The notes below the pieces were generated by a model. It made no database searches. It had not been told where the DNA came from and saw nothing but the letters and a program-made list of their open reading frames with translations. The position numbers and the translations under genes are program-made. This document shows positions 46,501 to 61,141 of a stretch of 64,000 nucleotides of DNA, piece by piece. The DNA comes from Halichondria panicea (Eukaryota; Porifera; Demospongiae; Suberitida; Halichondriidae), in assembly GCF_963675165.1 (NCBI RefSeq), contig NC_087379.1, positions 1,125,001-1,189,000 of the forward strand, in the 5' to 3' direction. The stretch's first letter is position 1. Each line of letters begins with the position of its first letter.

Positions 46501-46652
46501 TAGAGAACTCGGTAAAGCTTCTTGCCGGCACATTTCAGTCCTCGATACTCTAGCTCCATGACAACAGCATAGGAACCATGTCCAAACTCATTCTCAGTGA
46601 TGCGAATTTGTCTCAGAGTGAACTGCTCGAAAGCTTGTGGATTTACAGCCAT
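43551..46652 (-). pseudogene. Kinase / coiled-coil / kelch gene, unit 5, frameshifted
   Basis: Kinase exon 46652-45152 and kelch exon 44462-43551, same splice sites as the others. Relative to unit 1 the kinase exon lacks 12 nt in frame (AEEKRRQEEE becomes AEQEEE) and, at about 45294, 2 nt (gcgataatagag becomes gcgaatagag). This shifts the frame in the coiled coil and ends the protein at AEKNSIRS, 455 aa, so the kelch exon is cut off. The kinase part is nearly identical to unit 1, so the change is recent; a sequencing or assembly slip is possible. The kelch exon itself is open and distinct (AGGGLGYTDY, MGGFDGKNL, AGGADSGKA, IGGGNKGGK). Confidence 0.8.
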
Positions 46653-47104
46653 TGTCTTGGTTACTGTGTGAATAGAAAAGCATGCAATATGAAAAAGGTG
46701 ATCCAGCTATATATTAAAAAGTGAAGTTATAACGATTATGTCTTCTTTTAATGGATACTGTGGAATAATAATAGGCAATCCAATTGAAATAGAAGCAAGT
46801 AACAAAAAAAATCCTTTGGCTATGACCTGTGTTATATTGCCAATGTATAGGCCCAGGCTTTAATACAAGAACACATGCAGTTATGGTATGTATATAAAAG
46901 CTATTCAGTTGATCTCACCTGTACTGTATAGAAAGCTTGATAGAGGTGAAGTTTATGGAGCTAGAAAGCTAGCTGTAGTGGCCAACAGAACGAGAAGGTC
47001 AAGAACAAGCGAAAGAGGAAAGATTTTGTTTACTTGTGCAAAGCAAAAGGGGTGTGGCTTGTACAAGGTTTTGTGCATTATTTAGGATACCAACCAAGTC
47101 AAGG
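46653..47104. promoter_or_regulatory. Divergent promoter of unit 5
   Basis: Nearly identical to 9532-9986, apart from an intact acceptor (CACACAG) before the kinase ATG. Holds the kinase 5' noncoding exon (donor near 46919) and the ggtgtggcttgtacaaggtt block before the CWF19L1 ATG. Confidence 0.5.
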
Positions 47105-50100
47105 ATGAAAATGTAAGGAGCTAGCTAGCTCTAGTGCAAGTGTACTCACCTAGATCTCCTTCTCCCCCTCACTCAGTCTGGTGTGTGGAGATGTGGAGGG
47201 TCACTTCAAGCAACTGTTTAGCAGAGTCCAGAGCATCCTCTCCAAGAACAAAGACTTTGAGGTAGCTACATACAATGGATGCACACACTCACTGCAGTTC
47301 CAGTGCTATTATTGTCCCTTTATGTAGCTGCTGTTGTGTGTTGGATCTTTCTTTAGCTCTGGCTGCCAGGAGGAGTGGAGCAAGTATCGGGAGGGGGTGG
47401 AAACAGGTAATTAAACGATATTAAATCACCTTCCTCTGACATTTATTACACCCCCATGCACAGTGCCTCTACCGACGTTCATCCTTGGCCCGTGTTGGAC
47501 TGAGCATGGCCAGTTCTATGGAGACTTGTCACGTGATGGAGGAGAGCTTTGCCCCAATGTCACATGTCTAGGTACAGTGTATGCATGTTGTTAACCACTC
47601 TATCAGTACACACATGAGTCACACTCCATTACAGGTCAGCGTGGAGTGTACAGTGCGTCCAGTGGTCTGAGGGTGGCCTATCTCAGTGGGAGCTACCAGG
47701 GGAGGACCTATCAGCATCAAGACAAGGGAGATAATCTATTGGTCAGTTCTCTTCTCAATCACCTGGAGAAGTTGTTGAACTAGTTTTTGTTTCTCCCTCT
47801 AGCGACCATATTTCACTGACTCTGATGTGTCCTGGCTGGAGGGTGAGTGCAGTGGAGAGGGCTACCGTGGAGTGGACATTCTCCTCACCTCTGATTGGCC
47901 CGGGGCAGTGGACAAGTTCACAGTGGCTCCTGTGAGACCTAGCTCCCAGTTATTGTAGGATGGACCAGTACCTTAATAATACCTTATGCTCATGCAGGAC
48001 GGACTGGACCTGAGTGCAGTGGGGGCAAAGCCTCTGAGTAAACTGGCCATGTGTCTCAAGCCACGCTACCATTTTGCAGCTCTACACCAAACCTTCTATG
48101 AGAGAATACCGTACAGGTACAGTACAACCATCCCTGTATTATTAGAGTACTAGAGTCTGCTTCTGTTGATTTTCTGAGTTCGTTCAAGTCCCAAATTTAG
48201 AACAGGAAATCAGGCTGAAAATAAGTATATATTTTTTATTCACAGAAATCAGAATTATGATTTAACCAACGGAACTAAAGTTTTGACCGTTCATTATAAT
48301 TATACGTACATGTTACATGTCCTCATCTTTAACTCCCTACACAGTAATACCTCCACAACTTTTGATGCTAACTGTATTGTGCTTCATTTCATGCAGGAAT
48401 CACAAAATCCTCCAAGGCAAGCCACATCATGTGACACGATTCTTGGCTTTGGCTCAAGTGGGAAATCCAGACAAGAAGAAAAGAGTGAGTTGAAATCATT
48501 CTAGTTATTAATGATGTCATCATCTTCATACCTGCAGTATCTGTATGCATTCTCTGTCACACCCATGAGCTCCATGGACGAGAAAGAGCTGACTCAGCAA
48601 CCACCCACTGCCACCAACTGTCCCTACACTGAACTAGTCAAATCTTTGGTAAGGAAACTATTATCCTATAATGTCTAGCTATCGTTGAAGGGCCAATATA
48701 CATGTACATTGCAGTGTAGTAGTAACAGTTAAAAGGTTGAAGGGGCCACTTGGTTGGTGCAAAACACCACCCAAGTGGGACTGCCCCTGGCCTGGAGTGC
48801 AGGTAATTTGAGGCAGGAAGCCACACCTTCTCATTGTGACATCATAATTAGCTGCGGCCTAGCTACAAGCTTATTAGCTCTGAACAAGAACTAAAGACTA
48901 TATAATAATTATTTTGCACTCTCAAAACCCACACACACTACAGCAGTTCAAAATAAAACATGTATTATCATTCAGAAACGTCCAAAAACTTCTTTCATTC
49001 TGATTACAACTTTCTCCTTGTCAATAATTATTGGTTATTTAGAACACCTATCCAACTCAGGAAGCTCTGAAGTTAAGGGGGCCACTGCATTGTCCAATTT
49101 TCCAAGCAAAAACTTGCGTTATGTAGCACTCTGAGAGTCCTACATGTATCTCTAGATATCACCATTATTTTGTGTTGTAGTTCAAATCCACCATGTTTGC
49201 AGAGGTCAAAGTTTATTGTGTACCTACTCCCACACACTGTGCAGAGTGAGTCTCAAGAGGAGACTGGGCCTAACTTCTTCTTTGATCAGAGGACTCTTGA
49301 TTCAGCTCATCGCAAACAGAAGAGACAACAGGACGGAGGACCCCCTGCAAAGAGACGACCCCCTCCCCAGCCCAGGGGGCCGTGCTGGTTCTGTCTGGGA
49401 GGCAAGGAAGTGGAGAAACATCTCGTGGTCTCCATCGGAGATCATGTGAGATAGAGTGTGTTGTACTTGCTAATACTGCACATACAAAATACAATGTAGC
49501 TCACAAATAGCAGACCACTAACAGTTTGTATTGTATACCCTATATAGACGTACCTGGCTTTATCCAAGGGTGGGATGGTACCAGAGCATGTGCTGGTCCT
49601 ACCCATCGGTCACTATGCAGCCTCCACTGACGCACCACCAGTGAGTTCATGTGCTGTGTGTACCACTGCTGTGTGTGTATAGTCATTGTTTGTATTGTGG
49701 AGAGTATGTTTCCATGCTCTGTGTGTACTATTTAGCAGTCTGTAGTGGTCAGCCTGTAAGCAGACCACCCTCTATAATACAGCCAGGTTAATGGGCCCCA
49801 AAGTCTCCATAGCATGTGTTTGGACCTGTGTTAGCAGACCACCTCTTTAGTACAGCCACTGTTGGTCTGCCCACTGTGTAAGCAGAGATCACTATACCAT
49901 ATATCATGCATGTACACTGTATGACCTGTGCTCTATTACTGTAGGAGGTTTTGGAGGAGCTTGGAAAGTTTAAGAGTGCTCTGAGGAAGTACTTCAACAG
50001 CAAAGATCAGTCGTGTGTCATCTTCGAGAGAAACTACAAATCACAACATCTTCAACTACAGGTCAGTACCGTCAAGGCCGTATAGAGAAGTGGTCGATAC

Positions 50101-50440
50101 GCCCTCGGTATACTGGATAGAATTATGGTCTGATGTAGTTTTTGACATAATCGTATATGATGTACTATAGCGTCTTTTTTCGACAATAATGGGAATTATG
50201 GCCTATTCGTAATGTGTTGACTGATAGTTGTGTATGGTAATGGTGGTCACTGTAGGTTATTCCAGTGCCCAAGATTCCATCTGATGCTCTGAGACAAGCC
50301 TTCATAGATTATGGGCGGAGTATGGGGGTGGGGCTTGAGACTGTGCCCAGGGAAACACCACCCTCAGAGGTAACACACACACATACACATCATAGTCTTT
50401 TAGTGAGCGATACTTCTCTTGCCAGAATCTATTGGTTTTG

Positions 50441-50516
<76 letters not shown>

Positions 50517-50820
50517 CTTGCGTACACTGGTGTCCCATACTTCCTGGCAGAGTTTGATGATGGGGGAAATGTGTTCACAAGAATAAAAGGACGTTTCTCT
50601 CTCCAATTTGGAAGGTAATTTAGTTAACAACATTTTCAATGCTTTTATTGGTTGCAATATCGTCTGCAGGGAGGTGTTGGCTGCTCCTCTCGTTCTGAAT
50701 CTGCCCAATCGGATCAACTGGAAGTCGTGTATGGCAACAAAGGACGAGGAAACGAAAGCTGCTCTAGAAATGAGAAAGAATTTTGAACCATTTGATTTCA
50801 CCGCTGACAAGGATGATTAA
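47105..50820 (+). CDS. CWF19L1: CWF19L1 homologue, intact copy
   Basis: Fifteen exons: 47105-47112, 47177-47261, 47328-47406, 47464-47571, 47635-47741, 47803-47931, 47998-48116, 48397-48484, 48538-48648, 49245-49445, 49548-49640, 49945-50061, 50256-50369, 50517-50614, 50670-50820; 535 aa against about 538 in human. The N-terminal metallophosphoesterase-like domain starts [13 protein letters not shown], with [20 protein letters not shown] in the middle. The CWF19_C1 (HIT-like) domain runs from [17 protein letters not shown] to [15 protein letters not shown]19_C2 ends with [11 protein letters not shown] and [13 protein letters not shown]. The family (yeast Drn1) binds the post-splicing spliceosome and assists lariat debranching. 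The exon-10 acceptor was placed at 49244 because the upstream TAG choice would give an early stop. Every exon is open and no splice site is lost. Confidence 0.93.
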
Positions 50821-51329
50821 TTCCAGTCTAACTTTCCCTACTCCATGCAATCATTTATTCTCTCATGCATGCTATTATTTTTGTGATGTACAGTTTGATA
50901 TGGGGCTCACACAGTACAGGGCAAGGAGCATGCACTTCCAAGAAAATTAAGGGGTGGAGTGCTGCATGCATGCATGGGTTGTGCAATTATAATTATAAGG
51001 TCCCCATGCATGTACATGTATGCAGGCCTGCATGGGATCATGTGATACACCTGTTGTATATTTTATATGCATGAGTATGCAATGATTTTTATTCACTTGC
51101 ATGTGTTCGGAACTGCTGAAGCCTGTGTGCATGTATATACGTCCTGCATGTCCATTGTTACAACCATAATATTAATATAATTATATATTATAGCTGGTCA
51201 AGAATTCAACAGAAAATGATAACTGGCACATTAAAGTGCACATAAATAAGAATAACATGAATTATGACTGGGGAGATGAACAAGATCGAGTATAAATAAT
51301 CGTAAGTATAGTGACAGACAGAGGGATCA
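50821..51329. other. Intergenic, no gene seen
   Basis: Lies between the 3' ends of CWF19L1 and REXO4 (convergent). A/T-rich with many tgcatgca/catgtaca motifs; no supported frame. Confidence 0.5.
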
Positions 51330-51441
51330 TCATCTGTGCACAGACACGGAGTGTTTGCTGAGAGTTAATGATCTCTCCCATTTATCCTTGTAGAGCTGGT
51401 ACACTTTCATAGTTGCACGAGCATCTTGTACCTGCATGTGG

Positions 51442-51505
<64 letters not shown>

Positions 51506-53415
51506 TTGTGTGTGTGTGTGTGGTTGTGTGTGTGGGGGTGTGTGTGTGTGTGTGGGGGGGGGGGGGGTCAGTTAAAACTACATGCATGACATTGTGTGTA
51601 CATGTATTATTAGGGCTCATTAATAATTATACCGGTACACTGTAAATAATAAGCATAATATTATTATACTGAAAAGTGCCAACACTGGAAAGTGCTGCTC
51701 ACGGAATCGTGCTCTCTTTTCTGTATGCTCTCATTAAGAAATCTCTTTGCCAGGTTCTTCAGAGAGGGGTTCCGGCCCTGCAGTCACAAAACATGCACAT
51801 TGCAGTAGCAAGTCACATGATCATTAACTTGCTGCTCACCCCAAACATTTCTTTGAATGGCTTGTACGTTGAAGTGTCTCGCACACTCTCCAGCGGGTGT
51901 TGAAGATGGAGAGCCTGAGGGGACAATAACAATCCATCAACACCAGCAGGCACAGCCTAATACAGAGCTAGGCCTAAATTGTTTATTCTATACAGCAACA
52001 CTATGTGTTCCATTAGGAAATCCTATAATTATGTATACAGCATGACAATTGGTTGTTCTATATACAAAACCTTTACTGCCTTTGAAGCCTGGCCCATATA
52101 TAGTTACTTAAGAGCTCTTGTAGAGTCGTACTAGATACCTGAAAGTCGTTCCTGATTGCGTGTCCGACCACAGTCTTTCCTGCCAGTACTGCGGCCACCT
52201 CCGTCTGCACTTGTGAGAAGGACGGTGCTGTACGAGGGAAACAAGGGAATGATTACATTATAATTATTATTATGTGCGCAGAATATTCGATGTGGTGGCT
52301 TTTTCAATCAATTAACACATTTTCCTCTTTTATGTAGAAAATGAGGCCTAAGAGTTTATTTTTTGTTGACCAGTGTGGGCACATTACTGGTATTTTGTGA
52401 GCATTATTTGGCAACACAGGGACACAAGGAAGCACACACATTATAAGGAATGTAGACGGTAGCATCACTTACCACCGATAAGGTTACGGGGTCTGATACC
52501 ACTCCATCTGGTACGGTAATCCGTCACCTTGTTCGTCGGGGCAACATATTTATCGAGGATGACATTACCACAGTGATCGACGATGGAACACCTAGCGAGC
52601 ATGCTGATTCGACCCTTCTCCCCACCACCCACCATCTCACAGTCCAGCGCTATACATTTATCAACGGCTGTGCTGTGTGTGTGGTGGAGGTGTGTGTGTG
52701 TGTGTAGTGTGTGTGTGGAGGGGGAGTTATTGAAATGCAAATACACAGAATCACTGACGGTACAATTATAATATTCATACCGTTAGATTAGTCACAAACA
52801 TAGCTAGATTACATAAACACATTAGAGCAATAACAATGAAACGGTGTAGCCAGCTAATGTACCTTGTTGTTGGAGGTGTGTCAACATATGTTAGTACGAT
52901 AGGGTCAGTCGATGAACCCTGACCTTTAGCTTTGGTGGAGCGCGACTTGGGAGGCAGCGATGACTTTCGACCTGACGACAGTCCGAGTGTCTGTAAGGAA
53001 TAGTAACCGTATCTTATCCAGTAATAACAGCCTCTAGTGGCAGATTTGCTAAACCTAGAGGAGTCCGTGTGTATACAGGTAGGTACTACAGGAATGATGT
53101 TGGATACACACACAGGATGTTGGAAATGCCCTATTACAGTTACATGTACATGTATATACGGTACAACTCAGTGCCGGGTATCCAACATGGTCCCAATACA
53201 GTACACCCATCATCCCACTGTAGTACCTGTGATAGTGATTTCCAATTCTCGGAGTATTTTATATCTCCAGTGTTTTGAGGAAGAGCAGCTCCAGTTTTGA
53301 GCAAATCACTCTGCGTCAGTCCAGAAACCTTCTTTTTCTTCCTCCCGTCCAACCATTTCCTTTTTTTCTTCTTACTGAACAAGGGGCCGGGGATAGCTAT
53401 AGATTCAGAAGACAT
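51330..53415 (-). CDS. REXO4: REXO4-like DEDDh 3'-5' exonuclease
   Basis: Seven exons: 53415-53227, 52990-52863, 52672-52473, 52227-52139, 51914-51840, 51777-51703, 51431-51330; 285 aa, close to yeast Rex4 (289). The N-terminus is basic (FSKKKKRKWLDGRKKKK), a likely nucleolar signal. Exo I is ALDCEMVGGG (Asp, Glu), Exo II is GHAIRNDF, and Exo III is HDSVQDARATM with the catalytic His five residues before Asp, its codons split across the last intron. HPLESVRDTSTYKPFKEMFG matches the RDT.KYKPF block of REXO4. The family trims RNA in ribosome biogenesis (ITS1 processing in yeast). It diverges from BDP1 across 270 bp. Confidence 0.92.
51437..51575 (+). repeat. (GT)n and G-run in last REXO4 intron
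   Basis: About 120 bp of GT with G-run interruptions, directly beside the acceptor of REXO4 exon 7 (on the minus strand a CA tract ending ccacatgcag). Confidence 0.95.
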
Positions 53416-53685
53416 TGCTAGCTAAATATATTTAATGGTAATGATCGCCAAAGCTGAATATTACAAACATACCTTATGCATAACCGAGGCTTGTTTTCGA
53501 GTCCATATCCTCGAGACAATGCCGCAGGTGTCAAATTAAAAAGGGGGTGTGGTGGATCCTTAGCTTCTTTGTTGACGATCAAGCACGTTGCATTGTCGTG
53601 GTGCAAGATACAAAACCTCCACAAGACTACACAGCTGCCAGGTCTAATCACACACACACACGGGAACCATTGATCAGCACACAAG
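53416..53685. promoter_or_regulatory. Bidirectional promoter REXO4 / BDP1
   Basis: The 270-bp spacer between two divergent start codons. No TATA box was seen on either strand. Head-to-head spacing this short implies a shared promoter. Confidence 0.6.
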
Positions 53686-58285
<4,600 letters not shown>

Positions 58286-59329
58286 GGGAATTAGAAACAG
58301 TCTATAGTTACGTCTGTGGAACAGACTATTGATGATTCTTGATTGCTCTTGATTAATTAGTGCACTGCACACGAACTTCTGGCAAGCACCATTAAATTAC
58401 TTCATTCATTGTCTCCCGTTTCATTCAATGTGATTTTTTTTAATTTAGTCCGATCTCTTTTTAATGGAACCACCAATTCACAATAATTATACATTCAACA
58501 ATGTTTCTTTCTCATGATGACTAAATAAATAAAATTATGATGAAGTATTAAGTTAAAATTGGTCAACTATAATTATAATTAAAGAAGTTCCACATGTTCC
58601 GTCCTTGAGCGCCTATAGGGGCAACCTGCATGATCGACAGCATGAGAAATTAATGCATGCATGATAGGTCATAAGGATGTGGGACAGTAGTGCATGCATG
58701 CCTGTATATATATAGGGAGGTCATAGGTACATAACAATCATAGTGCAATAATAATAAATTATGCATGTGTATAATTATGCCCAAACTTATAATAATTATT
58801 GTACGTATATACAGGTGGTCAAATGCATGTGTATATAATCATGGTTTATTCTATCATGCAATAAAAGGAGCTGAGGTCACGTATATACATAAGGATAGTG
58901 CATGTGTATACATATACCTTGTCCCATGCAAAGAGAGCCTAAAATGGTATATATATTAGGGTGGTGCACATGTACATCTCCAAAAGAAGAGGTCATGCAT
59001 ATAAGGCCGTGCAATGCAAGCATGTGTATGCCTTTAAGTGCTGCATGTGTATGCCTTTAAGTGCTGCATGTGTCACCCAATAGATTGCTAGGACCTCAAT
59101 AGCTACAGGGTAAACAAGGTTACTATGGAGTCTAGAATACACCATTCTAAGCACAAGGAGACTAGACAACAGACAATTATTTGTCAACAGGTTGTATAAG
59201 CTTCAATGTATCAGCCCTGTCTGTTTTAGTGACAGCATGGATACGTTGCCCACCACCAGGCTGCTATAACAATGGCTGCATTATCTGCCTGTGGTGTCTA
59301 GCACAGAACAAACAAGTTACATTTGGCCC
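58286..59329. other. Intergenic, no gene seen
   Basis: Presumed BDP1 3' UTR, then A/T-rich DNA with repeated catgtgtat and tgcatgtgtatgcctttaag motifs (the latter twice at 59032-59065). No supported frame on either strand. Confidence 0.5.
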
Positions 59330-59337
59330 TATAAAAT
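59330..59337 (+). promoter_or_regulatory. TATA box of secreted CXCXC protein 1
   Basis: tataaaat at 59330-59337, 71 bp before the ATG, giving a predicted 5' UTR of about 40 nt. Confidence 0.55.
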
Positions 59338-59407
59338 AATAGAAAAGTAACTCAAAAATCATTGTGGCAACTAGCTATCCATGCACTGAAGAAAGAATTT
59401 GTCGAAA

Positions 59408-60592
59408 ATGGCAAGAACGATTTTGTCTCTCTGCCTTCTGCTAACATGTGTAGCAATGACAGTTGCAGTCAAATTCTCAATGGCTCCAATGTCAAAAGTC
59501 TACAACAGTAAAGTGACTTATGTGTACCACCATCCCAAAGCAGCACCTCAGAGCTATAGGCAACACATCCCAGAGGGAGTCGAGGAGATTGCACGACCCA
59601 AAGCATGCGATTTACATTGCAAACCTTTCTCCATTCTCAATCGACACACATGTGAGTGTGAGCCCTGTCAGAACACCTGTCAATTCGGTCAACAGCGTAA
59701 CCCCGAGACTTGTCAGTGTGAGTGTCCAGAAAGGGACGCTTGTCGTCCTCCACAGATATTCGATGATGTCATTTGTGCCTGCAGATGCAGAAACATTCAA
59801 AAGTGCAGCTCTTCCGGACAATTTTTTGACCTTGATACTTGTACCTGTCTATGCACCCTGGAGTGCAGACCACATCAATTCCTGGATCTATCCCGCTGCG
59901 TGTGTATAGACATCCCAACTCAACCCCCCACAAGACCCCCCACAAGACCTCCCACCAGACCTCCCACCAGACCCCCCACCAGACCTCCGACTAGACCCCC
60001 CACCAGACCTACCCCCAGACCAACAGCCTCACACCCCCCGGCCCCCACCTGCCCAAAATATGCCGAGCACCGATGCAGCAGTCGCCAAGTGTTCAATCCC
60101 TCAACTTGCAAGTGCATGTGCAAAGCCAACTTCAACCCCTGCAATGAGCTACAGATATGGAACGAAGACACTTGTGAATGCGAATGTGACCTGGTATTTC
60201 CTGCCGCAGTGCAAGTCGATGACTCAACTGGAACCAGATCTGGATCCAGCAGCACCGGAGGTAGCAGATCTGGAAGCAGCAGCAGCAATTCTGGAAGTAG
60301 CAAATCTGGAAGCAGCAAGAGTGGAAGTTCTGGTTCAAAAAAGTCCAAAAGCAAATCACGAAAGCGAGGGAAGAGGTCTCCACGCAAATCCAAGAGCGGT
60401 TCCCGTTCTGGTTCCTCCAGCAAGTCATCTGGTTCCTCTAGCAGGTCATCTGGTTCCTCCAGCAGATCATCTGGTTCCTCCAGCAGATCATCTGGAACCA
60501 AGTCTGAGACCGAGTTCACATTCCCCAGTGCCACTAGATTCTGTCCAGCAGGGCAGCGCCTTAACAAGAGAACGTGCAGATGCCACCAATGA
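59408..60592 (+). CDS. Secreted CXCXC / Ser-Lys-rich protein 1
   Basis: A single-exon frame of 394 aa with a signal peptide (MARTILSLCLLLTCVAMTVA). The start at 59408 has a good context (aaaATGG); upstream in-frame codons lack an ATG. Residues about 60-170 are CXCXC modules (CECPERDACRPPQIFDDVIC style, also seen in VEGF-C and Balbiani ring proteins). A linker of eight TRPP repeats follows, then two more modules. A Ser/Gly/Lys/Arg-rich segment (about 270-370) contains a furin-type site (SRKRGKRSPRK) and four copies of SSGSSSR. It ends CPAGQRLNKRTCRCHQ. The product is not recognised as any named protein. The Ser/Lys-rich stretch recalls silaffin-like mineral-associated proteins (inference); an extracellular-matrix or mucus role is equally possible. 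Confidence 0.8.
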   Translation: MARTILSLCLLLTCVAMTVAVKFSMAPMSKVYNSKVTYVYHHPKAAPQSYRQHIPEGVEEIARPKACDLHCKPFSILNRHTCECEPCQNTCQFGQQRNPETCQCECPERDACRPPQIFDDVICACRCRNIQKCSSSGQFFDLDTCTCLCTLECRPHQFLDLSRCVCIDIPTQPPTRPPTRPPTRPPTRPPTRPPTRPPTRPTPRPTASHPPAPTCPKYAEHRCSSRQVFNPSTCKCMCKANFNPCNELQIWNEDTCECECDLVFPAAVQVDDSTGTRSGSSSTGGSRSGSSSSNSGSSKSGSSKSGSSGSKKSKSKSRKRGKRSPRKSKSGSRSGSSSKSSGSSSRSSGSSSRSSGSSSRSSGTKSETEFTFPSATRFCPAGQRLNKRTCRCHQ

Positions 60593-61141
60593 ACAAAGGA
60601 ATATTAAAATAAAACTGACCGTTACTTAGCTATAATTATTATCAGTGAACATGATACTGTTACCAAACTGACCACACACTACATTTTGTTGTACACCCAT
60701 TCAATGTTTTTTAAGTGTTTGCCAGATAAAAGACACAAGAATGGGAGGATGAGGTTGGGAGGTTGGGGAGGGTGACCATTGATCTTCGGGAACTGCAAAA
60801 GAAATTAGGCTTGTATGCAAACTTTGAACGTGCACACACCCGTACTATTGATAATTTGTCACACCTAATTTTCAGCCCTGCATGTAGAGTGGTTTAATGG
60901 ACTTGTGGTTGCGTAACACCCACAATACACATGCAGCCTGCCCAGTGCATTCAATGCCAATGACAACACCTACTTAAACTGTGTCATAAAAGCAGTTGAC
61001 TAGCATACATCCTGTCAATGCATGGCAACTAACGAAATCATATACCACAAACACTGAAAATCATTGAAGCTGATCTACGTATTTTATCGAAAACCAAGAC
61101 AGTGCAGACAACTATCACTACAGTGAACTGATTTTGGATCA
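60593..61141. other. 3' UTR and spacer to second secreted gene
   Basis: aataaaa-type signal at 60605-60612 (attaaaataaaactg) soon after the stop; then A/T-rich DNA. A cataaaag motif at 60985 could serve the next gene, 157 bp before its ATG; weak. Confidence 0.45.

Noticed and set aside
49170-49454. CWF19L1 exon 10 starting at the upstream acceptor ([11 protein letters not shown] frame)
   Set aside because: In copy 5 that choice meets a stop within 20 codons; the acceptor at 49244 keeps phase with exon 9 and gives a family-like sequence.
59920-60567. Leu/Glu-rich minus-strand frame of 215 aa
   Set aside because: Antisense of the Ser/Lys/Arg and TRPP segments of the secreted protein; the composition mirrors the repeat codons. 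The same applies to the poly-Leu frame at 63238-63744.
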